The notes under the pieces are model-generated. The model was not told where the DNA came from, ran no database searches, and saw only the letters and a program-made list of their open reading frames with translations. Source: Burkholderiales bacterium (GTDB lineage Bacteria > Pseudomonadota > Gammaproteobacteria > Burkholderiales > Burkholderiaceae_C). From it: a DNA stretch of 64,000 bases. Positions 45,866 through 53,584 of this stretch are shown one piece after another (position 1 is the first letter of the stretch; each line of letters starts with the position of its first letter). The translations under genes and the position numbers were made by a program. The stretch is from contig CANHVY010000009.1 in assembly GCA_947464185.1 (NCBI GenBank), positions 27,500 to 91,499 on the forward strand. Reading direction: 5' to 3'.

Positions 45866-47163
45866 GCGCGCGCATCCGGGTCTGGGCCCGCGAGAGGCAA
45901 ACGGGTGGGCAGCGCCAGCGTCACGGCCCAGCACGCCAGCAGCATCAGCCCGGAGCCCAGCAGCGACCACGACAGCCCGCCCCACTGGTACAGCAGCCCC
46001 GACAACAGCGTGCCGAAGAAGCGGCCCAGGGCATTGGCCGCGTAGTAGAAGCCCACGTCCTCGGCCGCTTTCTCCGAGCCGGCGTAGGCCAGGATCAGGT
46101 ACGAGTGCACCGAGGAGTTGACGGCAAAGGCCGCGCCAAACACCGCCAGCCCCGCCACCACCACCCAGGTCAGCTGCGGCACCTGCGCCCACACCAGGCC
46201 TGCCAGCACCAGCGGCACGGCGGCCAACAGGGCCGACCAGGCGCGGGCTGCGGGCACCTCGCGAGTGAGGCCGTCTTGGCTGCGCCGCACGATGGCGGGT
46301 GCCGCAGCCTGCACGACGCCGTAGCCGATGGTCCACAGCGCGAGGAATGCGCCCACCATGGTGAAGTTCCAGCCAGAGGCGTACAGGAACACGGGCACGC
46401 CCACGACGAACCACACATCGCGCGCGCCGAACAGGGCCACGCGTGCGGCGGCCAGCAGGTTGATGGCCCGGCTCTTGGCGAAGAGTTCACGGGCTGACTT
46501 GGACGCCTTGCTCTTGCCCATCAGCGGCGGCACGAATCCCACCACCCCCACGAACACCAGCGCCAGCAGCGCGGCCATGGCCCACAGGGCGTGGGTGAAG
46601 CCCAGAGCCTGCAGCAGCACGCCGCCCAGGAAGAAGCCGATGCCCTTCATCGCGTTCTTGCTGCCGGTGAAGAAGGCCACCCATTTGAAGAGCTGGCCGC
46701 TGGCCTGGCTGGCGGTGAGCTTGATGGCCGACTTGCTGGCCGTTTTGGTCAGGTCCTTGGCCACGCCGCACAGGCCCTGCGCGCCCACCACCCAGGCCAC
46801 TGAGGCCGCCACCGTCCAGTCGGGTGACAAGGCCGACAGCATGAGAAAGCCCAGGATCTGCGTGCCCAGCCCTACCGCGAGCATGCGCGCGATGCCGTAG
46901 CGCGTGGCCAGCCAGCCGCCCACCAGGTTCGCCACCACCCCGGCGGCCTCGTACAGCAGGAACAGGAAGGCCAGGGTGAAAGGGGAGTAGCCCAGCTGGT
47001 AGAAGTGCAGCAGCACCAGCATCCGCAGCGCGCCGTCCGTGAGCGTGAAGCCCCAGTAGGCGGCGGTGACGATGGCGTAATCACGTGCCCCTCGCCCGAG
47101 GGGATGCGGGCCGGCTTGGGGCGGTCCGGCGCTCGGCCCGCACGCTTGCGGGTCCTCTGACAT
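45862..47163 (-). CDS. arsJ: ArsJ organoarsenical (1-arseno-3-phosphoglycerate) efflux transporter
   Basis: ArsJ is an MFS-type exporter that removes 1-arseno-3-phosphoglycerate, made by a partner GAPDH from arsenate. The 433-residue protein has about twelve membrane helices and the ArsJ segments DYAIVTAAYWGFTLTDGALRML, GVAKDLTKTASKSAIK and FYYAANALGRFFGTLLSG. The ATG at 47163 touches the gapdh stop, and its own end overlaps arsR. The exact pairing with GAPDH and ArsR makes the assignment strong. Confidence 0.9.
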   Translation of the reverse strand: MSEDPQACGPSAGPPQAGPHPLGRGARDYAIVTAAYWGFTLTDGALRMLVLLHFYQLGYSPFTLAFLFLLYEAAGVVANLVGGWLATRYGIARMLAVGLGTQILGFLMLSALSPDWTVAASVAWVVGAQGLCGVAKDLTKTASKSAIKLTASQASGQLFKWVAFFTGSKNAMKGIGFFLGGVLLQALGFTHALWAMAALLALVFVGVVGFVPPLMGKSKASKSARELFAKSRAINLLAAARVALFGARDVWFVVGVPVFLYASGWNFTMVGAFLALWTIGYGVVQAAAPAIVRRSQDGLTREVPAARAWSALLAAVPLVLAGLVWAQVPQLTWVVVAGLAVFGAAFAVNSSVHSYLILAYAGSEKAAEDVGFYYAANALGRFFGTLLSGLLYQWGGLSWSLLGSGLMLLACWAVTLALPTRLPLAGPDPDARA

Positions 47164-48239
47164 CACAACCCCTGCTGCTGCAGATGGCAGGCCAGGTCCA
47201 CCATGCGGCAGGCGTAGCCCATCTCGTTGTCGTACCAGGCGTACACCTTCAGCAAGGTGCCGTCGGTCACCATGGTGGACAGCGCGTCCACGATGGAGCT
47301 GCGCGTGTCGCGCGCATAGTCGGCACTGACCAGGGGCCGCTCCTCGTAGCCCAGGATGCCCGCCAGCGGCCCGCGCGCGGCCTGCGCGAACAGGGCGTTC
47401 ACTTCCTCGGCGGTGGTCGCGCGCTGCAGTTCGAACACGCAGTCGGTGAGCGACGCGTTGAGCACCGGGGCCCGCACGGCGTGCCCGTTGAGCTTGCCCT
47501 TGAGCTCAGGGTAGATCAAGGCGATGGCCGTGGCGCTGCCCGTGGTGGTGGGCGCCAGGCTCAGCATGGCGCTGCGGGCACGCCGCAGGTCCTTGTGGGG
47601 CGCGTCCACCACGAGGTTGGTGTTGGTGGGGTCGTGGATGGTGGTGATCTGACCGTGGCGGATGCCCAGGGCCTCGTGCACCACTTTCACCACCGGCGCC
47701 AGGCAGTTGGTGGTGCAGGAGGCCGCGGTCACGATGGGGTGCTGCTGCGGGTCGTAGAGATGCTCGTTCACACCCACCACCACGTTGAGCACGCCGCCGG
47801 TCTTCACCGGGGCCGCGACGATCACGCGCTTGGCGCCCCGGTCCAGGTGGCCTTGCAGCGTCTCGGGCGTGAGGAACTTGCCTGTGCACTCCAGCACCAG
47901 ATCCACGCCCAGGTCGCCCCAAGGGATGTCGGCTGCGGTGGCGTGCGCGCTGAAGCCGAGCGTGCGCGCGCCGATGCGCACTGAATGCTCATCAAGCGCC
48001 TCGATGTCCTCGCGCCAGCGGCCCTGCACGCTGTCAAACGCCAGCAGGTGCGCCGTGGCGGTACTGCCTCCCTTGAGTTCGTTCAGGTGCACCACCTCCA
48101 GGCGGTTGCCCGCGCGGGGGTCGTCCTGCGGGCGCTCGGCCGCGCCGAAGGCGGCGCGCAGCGCCAGGCGGCCGATGCGGCCCATGCCGTTGATGCCGAC
48201 TTTCATGGGTGGGGTCTGGGTCATGGAGTGGGTGGTCAT
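47163..48239 (-). CDS. gapdh: Arsenate-associated glyceraldehyde-3-phosphate dehydrogenase
   Basis: The 358-residue GAPDH has the Rossmann start [13 protein letters not shown], the catalytic SCTTNCLAP cysteine and C-terminal [11 protein letters not shown]. In ArsJ systems this paralogue uses arsenate in place of phosphate to form the unstable 1-arseno-3-phosphoglycerate that ArsJ expels. Its place as first gene of the ars operon argues against a purely glycolytic role. Starts at 48239, 48224 and 48206 are possible; the first is used. A Pho box and an ArsR-like dyad lie just upstream. Confidence 0.92.
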   Translation of the reverse strand: MTTHSMTQTPPMKVGINGMGRIGRLALRAAFGAAERPQDDPRAGNRLEVVHLNELKGGSTATAHLLAFDSVQGRWREDIEALDEHSVRIGARTLGFSAHATAADIPWGDLGVDLVLECTGKFLTPETLQGHLDRGAKRVIVAAPVKTGGVLNVVVGVNEHLYDPQQHPIVTAASCTTNCLAPVVKVVHEALGIRHGQITTIHDPTNTNLVVDAPHKDLRRARSAMLSLAPTTTGSATAIALIYPELKGKLNGHAVRAPVLNASLTDCVFELQRATTAEEVNALFAQAARGPLAGILGYEERPLVSADYARDTRSSIVDALSTMVTDGTLLKVYAWYDNEMGYACRMVDLACHLQQQGL

Positions 48240-48256
48240 GGGCGGCGGGGCGTCGA

Positions 48257-48295
48257 CATTCGATCGATCTTTGATATTTCCACCGAAATCGAATG
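48257..48295. promoter_or_regulatory. Inverted repeat upstream of gapdh-arsJ-arsR, candidate ArsR operator
   Basis: CATTCGAT (48257-48264) and ATCGAATG (48288-48295) are perfect complements 23 bases apart. The right arm overlaps the -10 position expected for the Pho-box promoter, so a repressor bound here would block it. Confidence 0.5.
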
Positions 48296-48308
48296 ATCCA
48301 CCTTCGAG

Positions 48309-48326
48309 ATGACAGTTGTGTGACGA
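48309..48326 (-). promoter_or_regulatory. Pho box upstream of gapdh-arsJ-arsR
   Basis: On the minus strand TCGTCAC-acaa-CTGTCAT has a perfect second half-site. A GATCAT -10 lies exactly 10 bases downstream (48298-48293). It points to the arsenate operon, 70 bases before the gapdh start. Confidence 0.7.
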
Positions 48327-48391
48327 TGGCTGCAGCAGTCCCGTGCTGACTTGCCAAGATCTGGTGACCAGGCCTTCATCAGGCTCTCTTG

Positions 48392-48420
48392 TTGACCATG
48401 AACTATGTAAACGGTATAAA
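48392..48420 (+). promoter_or_regulatory. Strong sigma-70-type promoter for the small basic protein gene
   Basis: TTGACC and TATAAA are separated by the ideal 17 bases, 34 bases before the ATG at 48454, which has a perfect AAGGAG ribosome site at 48442-48447. This is the best consensus promoter seen in the window. Confidence 0.75.
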
Positions 48421-48453
48421 CAGTTTGGGATTCATCTGTGCAAGGAGTACCGA

Positions 48454-48885
48454 ATGAAATCGACTGCAGTTCCGTCCGCCAAGCCTGTAAGGGCTGCAAG
48501 CACACGACCCGCTGCGGCGCCGGCGTCGAAACCTTCCGTCCCCAGGAAGCGTTCAAGCGCCGCTGCCAAGGCTGTGAGCCCGGCAGCCACCCCTGCGGCC
48601 CCGAGGGCGGCTGGCTCGACAGCATCGCCCACGCCGGCGCCGGAGAAGCCCGCCAAGGCCCCCAAGGTCCGGCTGGTGCGGGACAGTTTCACCATGCCTG
48701 AAGCTGATTTCGCCTTGGTGGCCACCCTCAAGGAACGCGCCTTGAAGAAAGGGCGCGCCGCCAGGAAGAGTGAACTGCTGCGCGCTGGGCTGCAATTGCT
48801 GGGCCAGCAGTCTCCGGCAGCCCTCGTGGCGGCATTGGAGCGCCTTCAGCCGATCAAGACAGGTCGTCCCAAGCGCAGCGATTGA
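48454..48885 (+). CDS. Small basic protein with ribbon-helix-helix-like C-terminus
   Basis: A 143-residue protein of unrecognised function. The first 70 residues are Ala/Pro/Lys/Ser-rich and probably disordered, like a histone-type tail. The C-terminal half (VRLVRDSFTMPEADFALVATL, then LKKGRAARKSELLRAGLQLL) fits a beta-strand plus two helices as in ribbon-helix-helix DNA-binding proteins. It has a strong promoter and ribosome site, so it is likely well expressed. It is divergent from the arsenate operon; a nucleoid-associated or regulatory role is a guess. Confidence 0.7.
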   Translation: MKSTAVPSAKPVRAASTRPAAAPASKPSVPRKRSSAAAKAVSPAATPAAPRAAGSTASPTPAPEKPAKAPKVRLVRDSFTMPEADFALVATLKERALKKGRAARKSELLRAGLQLLGQQSPAALVAALERLQPIKTGRPKRSD

Positions 48886-48946
48886 GCAGTGGCTTCGCGC
48901 CCTGCAAGAACATGCCCTGGCCCGTCAAGCTGCGTCAGGGGGGCGT

Positions 48947-49975
48947 TCAACGTCCCCGGTCCCGCAGTCGACGCATCACCCGCCAGGCGATCAGCCCCGT
49001 GAAGGCCGTGATCAAGCCCACCATCCACCAGAAGCCGGCAGGGGTCTGCGCAAACGGGATGCCGCCGACGTTCATGCCGAACAGGCCCGAGGTCAGGTTG
49101 ATGGGCAGCGCCAGCACCGTGACCATGGTCAGCATGAACAGGCTGCGGTTGTTCTCCTCGGCCACCTTGGTGGCCGACTCTTCCTGCATGAGCTTGACGC
49201 GGTCCTGCAAGGCCGCAATGTCTCGCAGGACAAGGGAGAACTCCTCGTTGGCTTGCGCGAGCTGTTGCAGATCGTCCGCAGACATCCAGCCTGGCGGGCG
49301 GCCCAGCACCCGCGTGAGCGCGCTCGGCTCGGGGGTGAGCAGGCGCTGAAGTCGCACCATCAGGCGCCGCAGGCCGGCCAGTTCCGCGCCGTGCCGCTCG
49401 TGCCGACCTGCCAGCAGCTCGTCCTCCACCTCGTCCAGGCGCTCCGAGGCGCGGCGCAGGATGCGCTGCAATTCATCGGCCTGGTCTCGCAGCAGGTGGT
49501 CGAGCAGGTCCACGCTGCTGGTCATGGCGGCCCCCCGCCGCACGGCGGTGCGAAGCCGGTCCACCGAGCGCAGCGGCCTGCGCCTTGCCGTGACCACCAG
49601 GCCTCGCGTCACACTGGCCCACAGGGTCTCGACCTCTTTGGCGTCGAAGCTGAAGTCGAAGGTCACGTCGTTGAGAACGGCAAACAGTGCATCCTCATCA
49701 CGCTCTATCCGCGACGAGCGTGACCCATCCACCAGCGCTTCGAAGAAGTTCTCGCTCAGTCTGGCGTGCGCCCGCAGCCAGCGCAAGCTGGCGGTGTGGC
49801 TCAGGTTCATGTGCAGCCACACGAACCCCGGGCCCTGTTGTGAGAGCAGTGAGTGCGCTTCGGTGGTCGATGCGACGCTGTGGACGCCCCCATCGGGTTC
49901 GAAGCGGTAGCCGCAGATCAGCCCGTCATCGGCGTGGTGGGTCAGTGCGGATGGGGCAGACTCTGGAGAGGTCAT
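48947..49975 (-). CDS. zntB: ZntB/CorA family divalent cation transporter
   Basis: The 342-residue protein has a long cytoplasmic N-domain, a coiled helix region (LRDQADELQRILRRASERL) and two C-terminal membrane helices separated by the GMN motif in the form FGMNVGG, typical of ZntB. It should move zinc or another divalent cation across the inner membrane. The ATG at 49975 is chosen because longer starts run into the Pho box at 50028-50045. It is divergent from plcP, and both have Pho boxes. Confidence 0.87.
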   Translation of the reverse strand: MTSPESAPSALTHHADDGLICGYRFEPDGGVHSVASTTEAHSLLSQQGPGFVWLHMNLSHTASLRWLRAHARLSENFFEALVDGSRSSRIERDEDALFAVLNDVTFDFSFDAKEVETLWASVTRGLVVTARRRPLRSVDRLRTAVRRGAAMTSSVDLLDHLLRDQADELQRILRRASERLDEVEDELLAGRHERHGAELAGLRRLMVRLQRLLTPEPSALTRVLGRPPGWMSADDLQQLAQANEEFSLVLRDIAALQDRVKLMQEESATKVAEENNRSLFMLTMVTVLALPINLTSGLFGMNVGGIPFAQTPAGFWWMVGLITAFTGLIAWRVMRRLRDRGR

Positions 49976-50027
49976 CAGGCGGCAGCGCGGCTGTCCAGCG
50001 ATTGAACCGGGCTTGTCGTTCACCTGC

Positions 50028-50045
50028 ATGACAAGGTGATGACAA
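50028..50045 (-). promoter_or_regulatory. Pho box upstream of zntB
   Basis: On the minus strand TTGTCAT-cacc-TTGTCAT is an exact direct repeat, the most regular Pho box in the window, 53 bases before the zntB start. The -10 is not well conserved. Confidence 0.75.
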
Positions 50046-50109
50046 CTCTCTGTCGTGCAGCCCCAGGCGCGGGAGAGCAGTGCTGTGGTTTGTGACACGG
50101 CAGCCCACG

Positions 50110-50127
50110 CGGTCACATCCGCGTCAC
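50110..50127 (+). promoter_or_regulatory. Pho box upstream of plcP
   Basis: CGGTCAC-atcc-GCGTCAC has the 11-base period; a CATCAT -10 lies exactly 10 bases downstream at 50138-50143, followed by the plcP GTG at 50173. Confidence 0.65.
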
Positions 50128-50172
50128 TTCGGCTGAGCATCATGCCGCTGGCGAAACCTTGAGGAGCGTCCG

Positions 50173-51024
50173 GTGGATGATGACTCTGCAGTGAAGATTG
50201 ATGTCCGCACCGTCTGGATCTCCGATCTGCATCTCGGCACCCCGGGGTGTCAGGCGCAGGCGTTGCTCGACTTCCTGCGCGATGTCAAGTGCGACACGCT
50301 GTACCTGGTGGGCGACATCATCGATGGCTGGCAGTTGCGGCGCACCTGGTACTGGCCGCAACTGCACAACGATGTGGTGCAGAAGATCCTGCGCAAGGCG
50401 CGAAAAGGTGTGCGTGTCGTCTTCGTGCCCGGCAACCATGACGAGTTCGCACGGCGCTATGTCGCTCACAACTTTGGCGGGGTGGATGTGGCGGAGGAGT
50501 GCATCCATGTCACGGCCGATGGGCGGCGTCTGTGGGTGACGCACGGGGACCTTTTCGATGGGGTCATCCAGTGCGCCAAGTGGCTGGCCTATCTTGGAGA
50601 TGCAGCCTACGAGCTCAGCCTGAAGGTCAACCGCTGGTTCAATCGCTTGAGGGCGCGGCTTGGGTTGCCCTACTGGAGCCTGTCGCGCTATCTCAAGCTG
50701 AAGGTCAAGCGCGCAGTGAGCTACGTGAGCGACTTCGAGACCGCCGTGGCGCACGAAGCCCGCAAGCGAGGCGCTGACGGCGTGGTGTGCGGTCACATCC
50801 ACCATGCCGAGATTCGCGAGATTGAGGGCGTGTTGTACTGCAACGACGGCGACTGGGTGGAGTCACTGACCGCGCTCGTCGAGCATCATGACGGGCGCCT
50901 GGAAATCATTGACCGCAGTGCCTCGCTCGAGGCGGCACACCGACCGCTGCCGGGGCCTGTAGCCTCCGTTCAGACTGGCGTGCTCCCCGAGCCCGACACG
51001 GTGTTGCCGCAGACCAGGGCCTGA
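50173..51024 (+). CDS. plcP: PlcP-type phospholipase C (metallophosphoesterase)
   Basis: The 283-residue protein matches PlcP, the PhoB-controlled enzyme that removes head groups from phosphatidylglycerol, phosphatidylethanolamine or phosphatidylcholine to give diacylglycerol during phosphate starvation. Metallophosphoesterase motifs are WISDLHLGTP, LVGDIIDGWQ, FVPGNHDEF, VTHGDLFD and VCGHIHHAEI. It is related to UDP-diacylglucosamine hydrolase, but the Pho box and the nearby agt, ugd and olsB genes favour PlcP. A GAGGAG ribosome site precedes the GTG by six bases. It has no signal peptide and acts at the inner face of the membrane. Confidence 0.88.
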   Translation: MDDDSAVKIDVRTVWISDLHLGTPGCQAQALLDFLRDVKCDTLYLVGDIIDGWQLRRTWYWPQLHNDVVQKILRKARKGVRVVFVPGNHDEFARRYVAHNFGGVDVAEECIHVTADGRRLWVTHGDLFDGVIQCAKWLAYLGDAAYELSLKVNRWFNRLRARLGLPYWSLSRYLKLKVKRAVSYVSDFETAVAHEARKRGADGVVCGHIHHAEIREIEGVLYCNDGDWVESLTALVEHHDGRLEIIDRSASLEAAHRPLPGPVASVQTGVLPEPDTVLPQTRA

Positions 51025-51084
51025 AAAGGCTGACACGGGCTCCCGTTCAGCGCGCCCCCCGCCGACGGCCAGGGGCGAACTGCG

Positions 51085-52464
51085 TCAGGCTGCCAATGCT
51101 TGCAAGCGTTCTTCGGGCAGGCGCGACCAGCGTGCATCCACACTGCCGCGGCCAATGCCCAGGTGCTCGAAGCCGAGCTGCAGCATCAGCCCCGGGTCAT
51201 ACAGGTTGCGGCCATCCAGCAGCACAGGCGTCTTCATGCGCGCCTTCAGGGCACCGAAGTCCGGGCTGCGGAACTCCCGCCACTCGGTCACGATGGCCAA
51301 TGCGCTGGCTCCATCGGCGGCGGAAAGCGGATCGTCGCAAAGCGTCAGACGGGGACGTTCGGGCCACAGTGCGGCCACCCCAGGCATCGCCACCGGGTCG
51401 AAGGCGCGGACTGTGGCGCCGCACTGCAGCAACTCGTCGATGAGCAGCAGGCTGGGCGCTTCCCGCAGGTCGTCGGTGTCGGGCTTGAAGGACAGGCCCC
51501 AGACCCCGAACGTCAAACCTCTCAGGTCATCACCGTAGCGGTGCCGGATGCGCTGCCCCAGCAGGCGCTTCTGCTGCTCGTTGACTTCCCGGACGGCCCC
51601 CACGATCTGCAGCTCCATTCCTGTGTCCTGCCCCATGCGCGCCAAGGCCTGCACGTCCTTGGGAAAGCATGATCCGCCCCAGCCGCAACCCGCGTACAGG
51701 AAGTGCGTGCCGATGCGGGGGTCTGCACCGATGCCCATGCGCACCTGTTCGATGTCCGCTCCCAGACGTTCTGCCAAGCCAGACATCTCGTTCATGAAGC
51801 TGATGCGTGAGGCCAGCATGGCGTTGGCCACGTACTTGGTCAGCTCCGCACTGCGCGGGTCCATCACCAACACCCGGTCCCGGTTGCGCAGGAAGGGCGC
51901 GTACAGCGCGCGCATGAGCAAGGTGGCCTGCTCGTCATCGGCGCCGATCACCACGCGGTCAGGGTGCATGAAGTCCGCAATGGCCGCCCCTTCCTTGAGG
52001 AACTCGGGGTTGGACACCACCGCGAAAGGCACGATGGCTTCGCGCTCGCGCAGGGCCTGACCGATCTCCTGGCGCACGCGGTCTGCCGTGCCCACGGGCA
52101 CCGTGCTCTTGTCGACCACGACCTTGTAGTCCTGCATGTGGCGTCCGATCGTGCGAGCCACCTCCAGCACGTGTGCCAGATCGGCCGATCCATCCTCTGC
52201 GGCAGGCGTGCCCACGGCGATGAAGACAATGGTGCCGTGGACGGTGGCTTGCGCCGCATCGGTGGTGAACTGCAGACGCCCGGCAGCGGCATTGCGCGTC
52301 ACCAAGTCCGCCAGCCCGGGCTCGTGAATGGGGATTCGACCTTGCCGCAGCATCTCGACTCGGCAGCCGTCCACGTCGACGCACACCACGCTGTTGCCCA
52401 TGTCGGACAGGCAGGTCGCCGTCACCAGGCCCACATAGCCCGCACCAAACACGGTGATCTTCAT
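51085..52464 (-). CDS. ugd: UDP-glucose 6-dehydrogenase
   Basis: Ugd oxidises UDP-glucose to UDP-glucuronate with NAD. The 459-residue protein has the N-terminal Rossmann loop TVFGAGYVGLVTA, the HEPGL segment, VDKSTVPVGTA, and the catalytic cysteine in GWGGSCFPKD. The ATG at 52464 follows a GGAGA ribosome site. Its own Pho box implies that UDP-glucuronate is made on phosphate starvation, the donor needed if Agt makes glucuronosyl-diacylglycerol. It is convergent with plcP. Confidence 0.95.
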   Translation of the reverse strand: MKITVFGAGYVGLVTATCLSDMGNSVVCVDVDGCRVEMLRQGRIPIHEPGLADLVTRNAAAGRLQFTTDAAQATVHGTIVFIAVGTPAAEDGSADLAHVLEVARTIGRHMQDYKVVVDKSTVPVGTADRVRQEIGQALREREAIVPFAVVSNPEFLKEGAAIADFMHPDRVVIGADDEQATLLMRALYAPFLRNRDRVLVMDPRSAELTKYVANAMLASRISFMNEMSGLAERLGADIEQVRMGIGADPRIGTHFLYAGCGWGGSCFPKDVQALARMGQDTGMELQIVGAVREVNEQQKRLLGQRIRHRYGDDLRGLTFGVWGLSFKPDTDDLREAPSLLLIDELLQCGATVRAFDPVAMPGVAALWPERPRLTLCDDPLSAADGASALAIVTEWREFRSPDFGALKARMKTPVLLDGRNLYDPGLMLQLGFEHLGIGRGSVDARWSRLPEERLQALAA

Positions 52465-52538
52465 CGCTGGTCTCCAGGAGTTGCCGGGGCGGCGCAAACC
52501 GCCGCTTCAGCGACCAATGGCCATCCTGGGGGGCTTGC

Positions 52539-52556
52539 GTGACGCTGCCGTGAAGC
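52539..52556 (-). promoter_or_regulatory. Pho box upstream of ugd
   Basis: On the minus strand GCTTCAC-ggca-GCGTCAC lies 75 bases before the ugd start, in the gap after psd. The -10 is poor (CAGGAT). Confidence 0.6.
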
Positions 52557-52561
52557 TTGTC

Positions 52562-53524
52562 CTACACAACGGTGACAGTCCTTGTGGCCTGACTGTCTGC
52601 CGCGTCGGGCAGCAGCATCAAGGGCTGGCCCATGCGGATGCGCTGACCCTCGACGATGTTGGGCGCGAGCTGGAAGCCTGATGGCGCGAAGACGATGATC
52701 GTGGAACCGTGCTGGAACCAGCCCAGTTCCTGACCCTTGGACACCTCCACCTCGCAGGGCAGCTCGTGCGGACCCCGGTAGCGCAGGTGCAGCAGCACGT
52801 CCAGAAAGTGAAACCGCATGCTGGCCACCAGGATGGCCGCCACCGGCACCAAGGCGATGTCGTGGCCGCCGCGCGCCAGACGTGTGTGCAACACCGCCCT
52901 TTCATTGCGGCAGAACAACCGCTCAACGCGCCGCAGCGCGATCGGGTTCACGTTCCAGGTGTCGCCGCTGATGTAGCGCAAGTGCCGGATGGTGGCGTCA
53001 TGAGGGGCATGGAAGCGGTGGTACATCGCTGAGGTCAAGCGCAGCGTGACATAGCTTCCACCTTCGAAGGCGCAGGGATCGTCGGCGATGCCCATCAAGT
53101 CCTTCAGGTCATAGGCGAAGCCTTTGGCCTGGAAGACCTGACCCTTCATCACCGAACCACAGGCGCCCACGATGCCGTCGCTGGGGCTGACCAGCACCGC
53201 AGGGTCAGGATCGACAGTTCGCGCCCCGGGCTTCAGCTCTCGGGTGAAGCATTCGTGCAGGCTGCTGAAGTGCGACTTCCGGGCGTCGCCGAGGTCCAGT
53301 TCGGTGAACAGCCTCCAGATGAAGATCGAGATCCGGGTCAGCGCGGGGCTGCGAAGTCCACTGAACCAGCCCATGAAGTGCGTCAGGGCGATGCGGGGCA
53401 CCCGGTTGGTGAGCAGGAAATTCAAGTCTTCCTGCAGCAACAGGCGCTGCCACACCCCGCGAGGCTTGGCCGCTTTGCCGGAAGTTGACGGCAGCGCAGA
53501 GGAATTGGAGGGATCTGGGTTCAT
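52562..53524 (-). CDS. psd: Phosphatidylserine decarboxylase family protein
   Basis: The 320-residue protein matches the pyruvoyl-dependent Psd family. Signs are VSPSDGIVG with the charge-relay Asp, YHRFHAPHD with the His, and the self-cleavage site Gly-Ser-Thr (Ser about 274) in FQHGSTIIVFAP, where the pyruvoyl group would form. It normally converts phosphatidylserine to phosphatidylethanolamine. In a phosphate-starvation lipid cluster a phospholipid-making enzyme is unexpected, and it may decarboxylate another serine- or amino-acid-linked lipid. It reads toward ugd and is divergent from the aminotransferase; no Pho box faces it. Confidence 0.85.
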   Translation of the reverse strand: MNPDPSNSSALPSTSGKAAKPRGVWQRLLLQEDLNFLLTNRVPRIALTHFMGWFSGLRSPALTRISIFIWRLFTELDLGDARKSHFSSLHECFTRELKPGARTVDPDPAVLVSPSDGIVGACGSVMKGQVFQAKGFAYDLKDLMGIADDPCAFEGGSYVTLRLTSAMYHRFHAPHDATIRHLRYISGDTWNVNPIALRRVERLFCRNERAVLHTRLARGGHDIALVPVAAILVASMRFHFLDVLLHLRYRGPHELPCEVEVSKGQELGWFQHGSTIIVFAPSGFQLAPNIVEGQRIRMGQPLMLLPDAADSQATRTVTVV

Positions 53525-53533
53525 TTCATCAGC

Positions 53534-53562
53534 CTGTCAAGAGTCTGGAATACATCTGTCAT
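53534..53562 (+). promoter_or_regulatory. Triple-repeat Pho box upstream of the membrane-anchored aminotransferase
   Basis: Three 7-mers, CTGTCAA, CTGGAAT and CTGTCAT, follow one another with 4-base spacers (11-base period) and face the aminotransferase. The last repeat is a perfect half-site and ends 22 bases before the chosen start. Confidence 0.7.
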
Positions 53563-53584
53563 GTCTTCACCAAGAGTTGATGCC

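Noticed and set aside
50173..51024. UDP-2,3-diacylglucosamine hydrolase (LpxH)
   Set aside because: The fold is shared, but the Pho box and linkage to agt, ugd and olsB favour PlcP.
53525..53584. A Pho box facing psd in the shared promoter region
   Set aside because: The 11-base repeats run only in the plus direction, toward the aminotransferase; the minus strand gives no matching pair.
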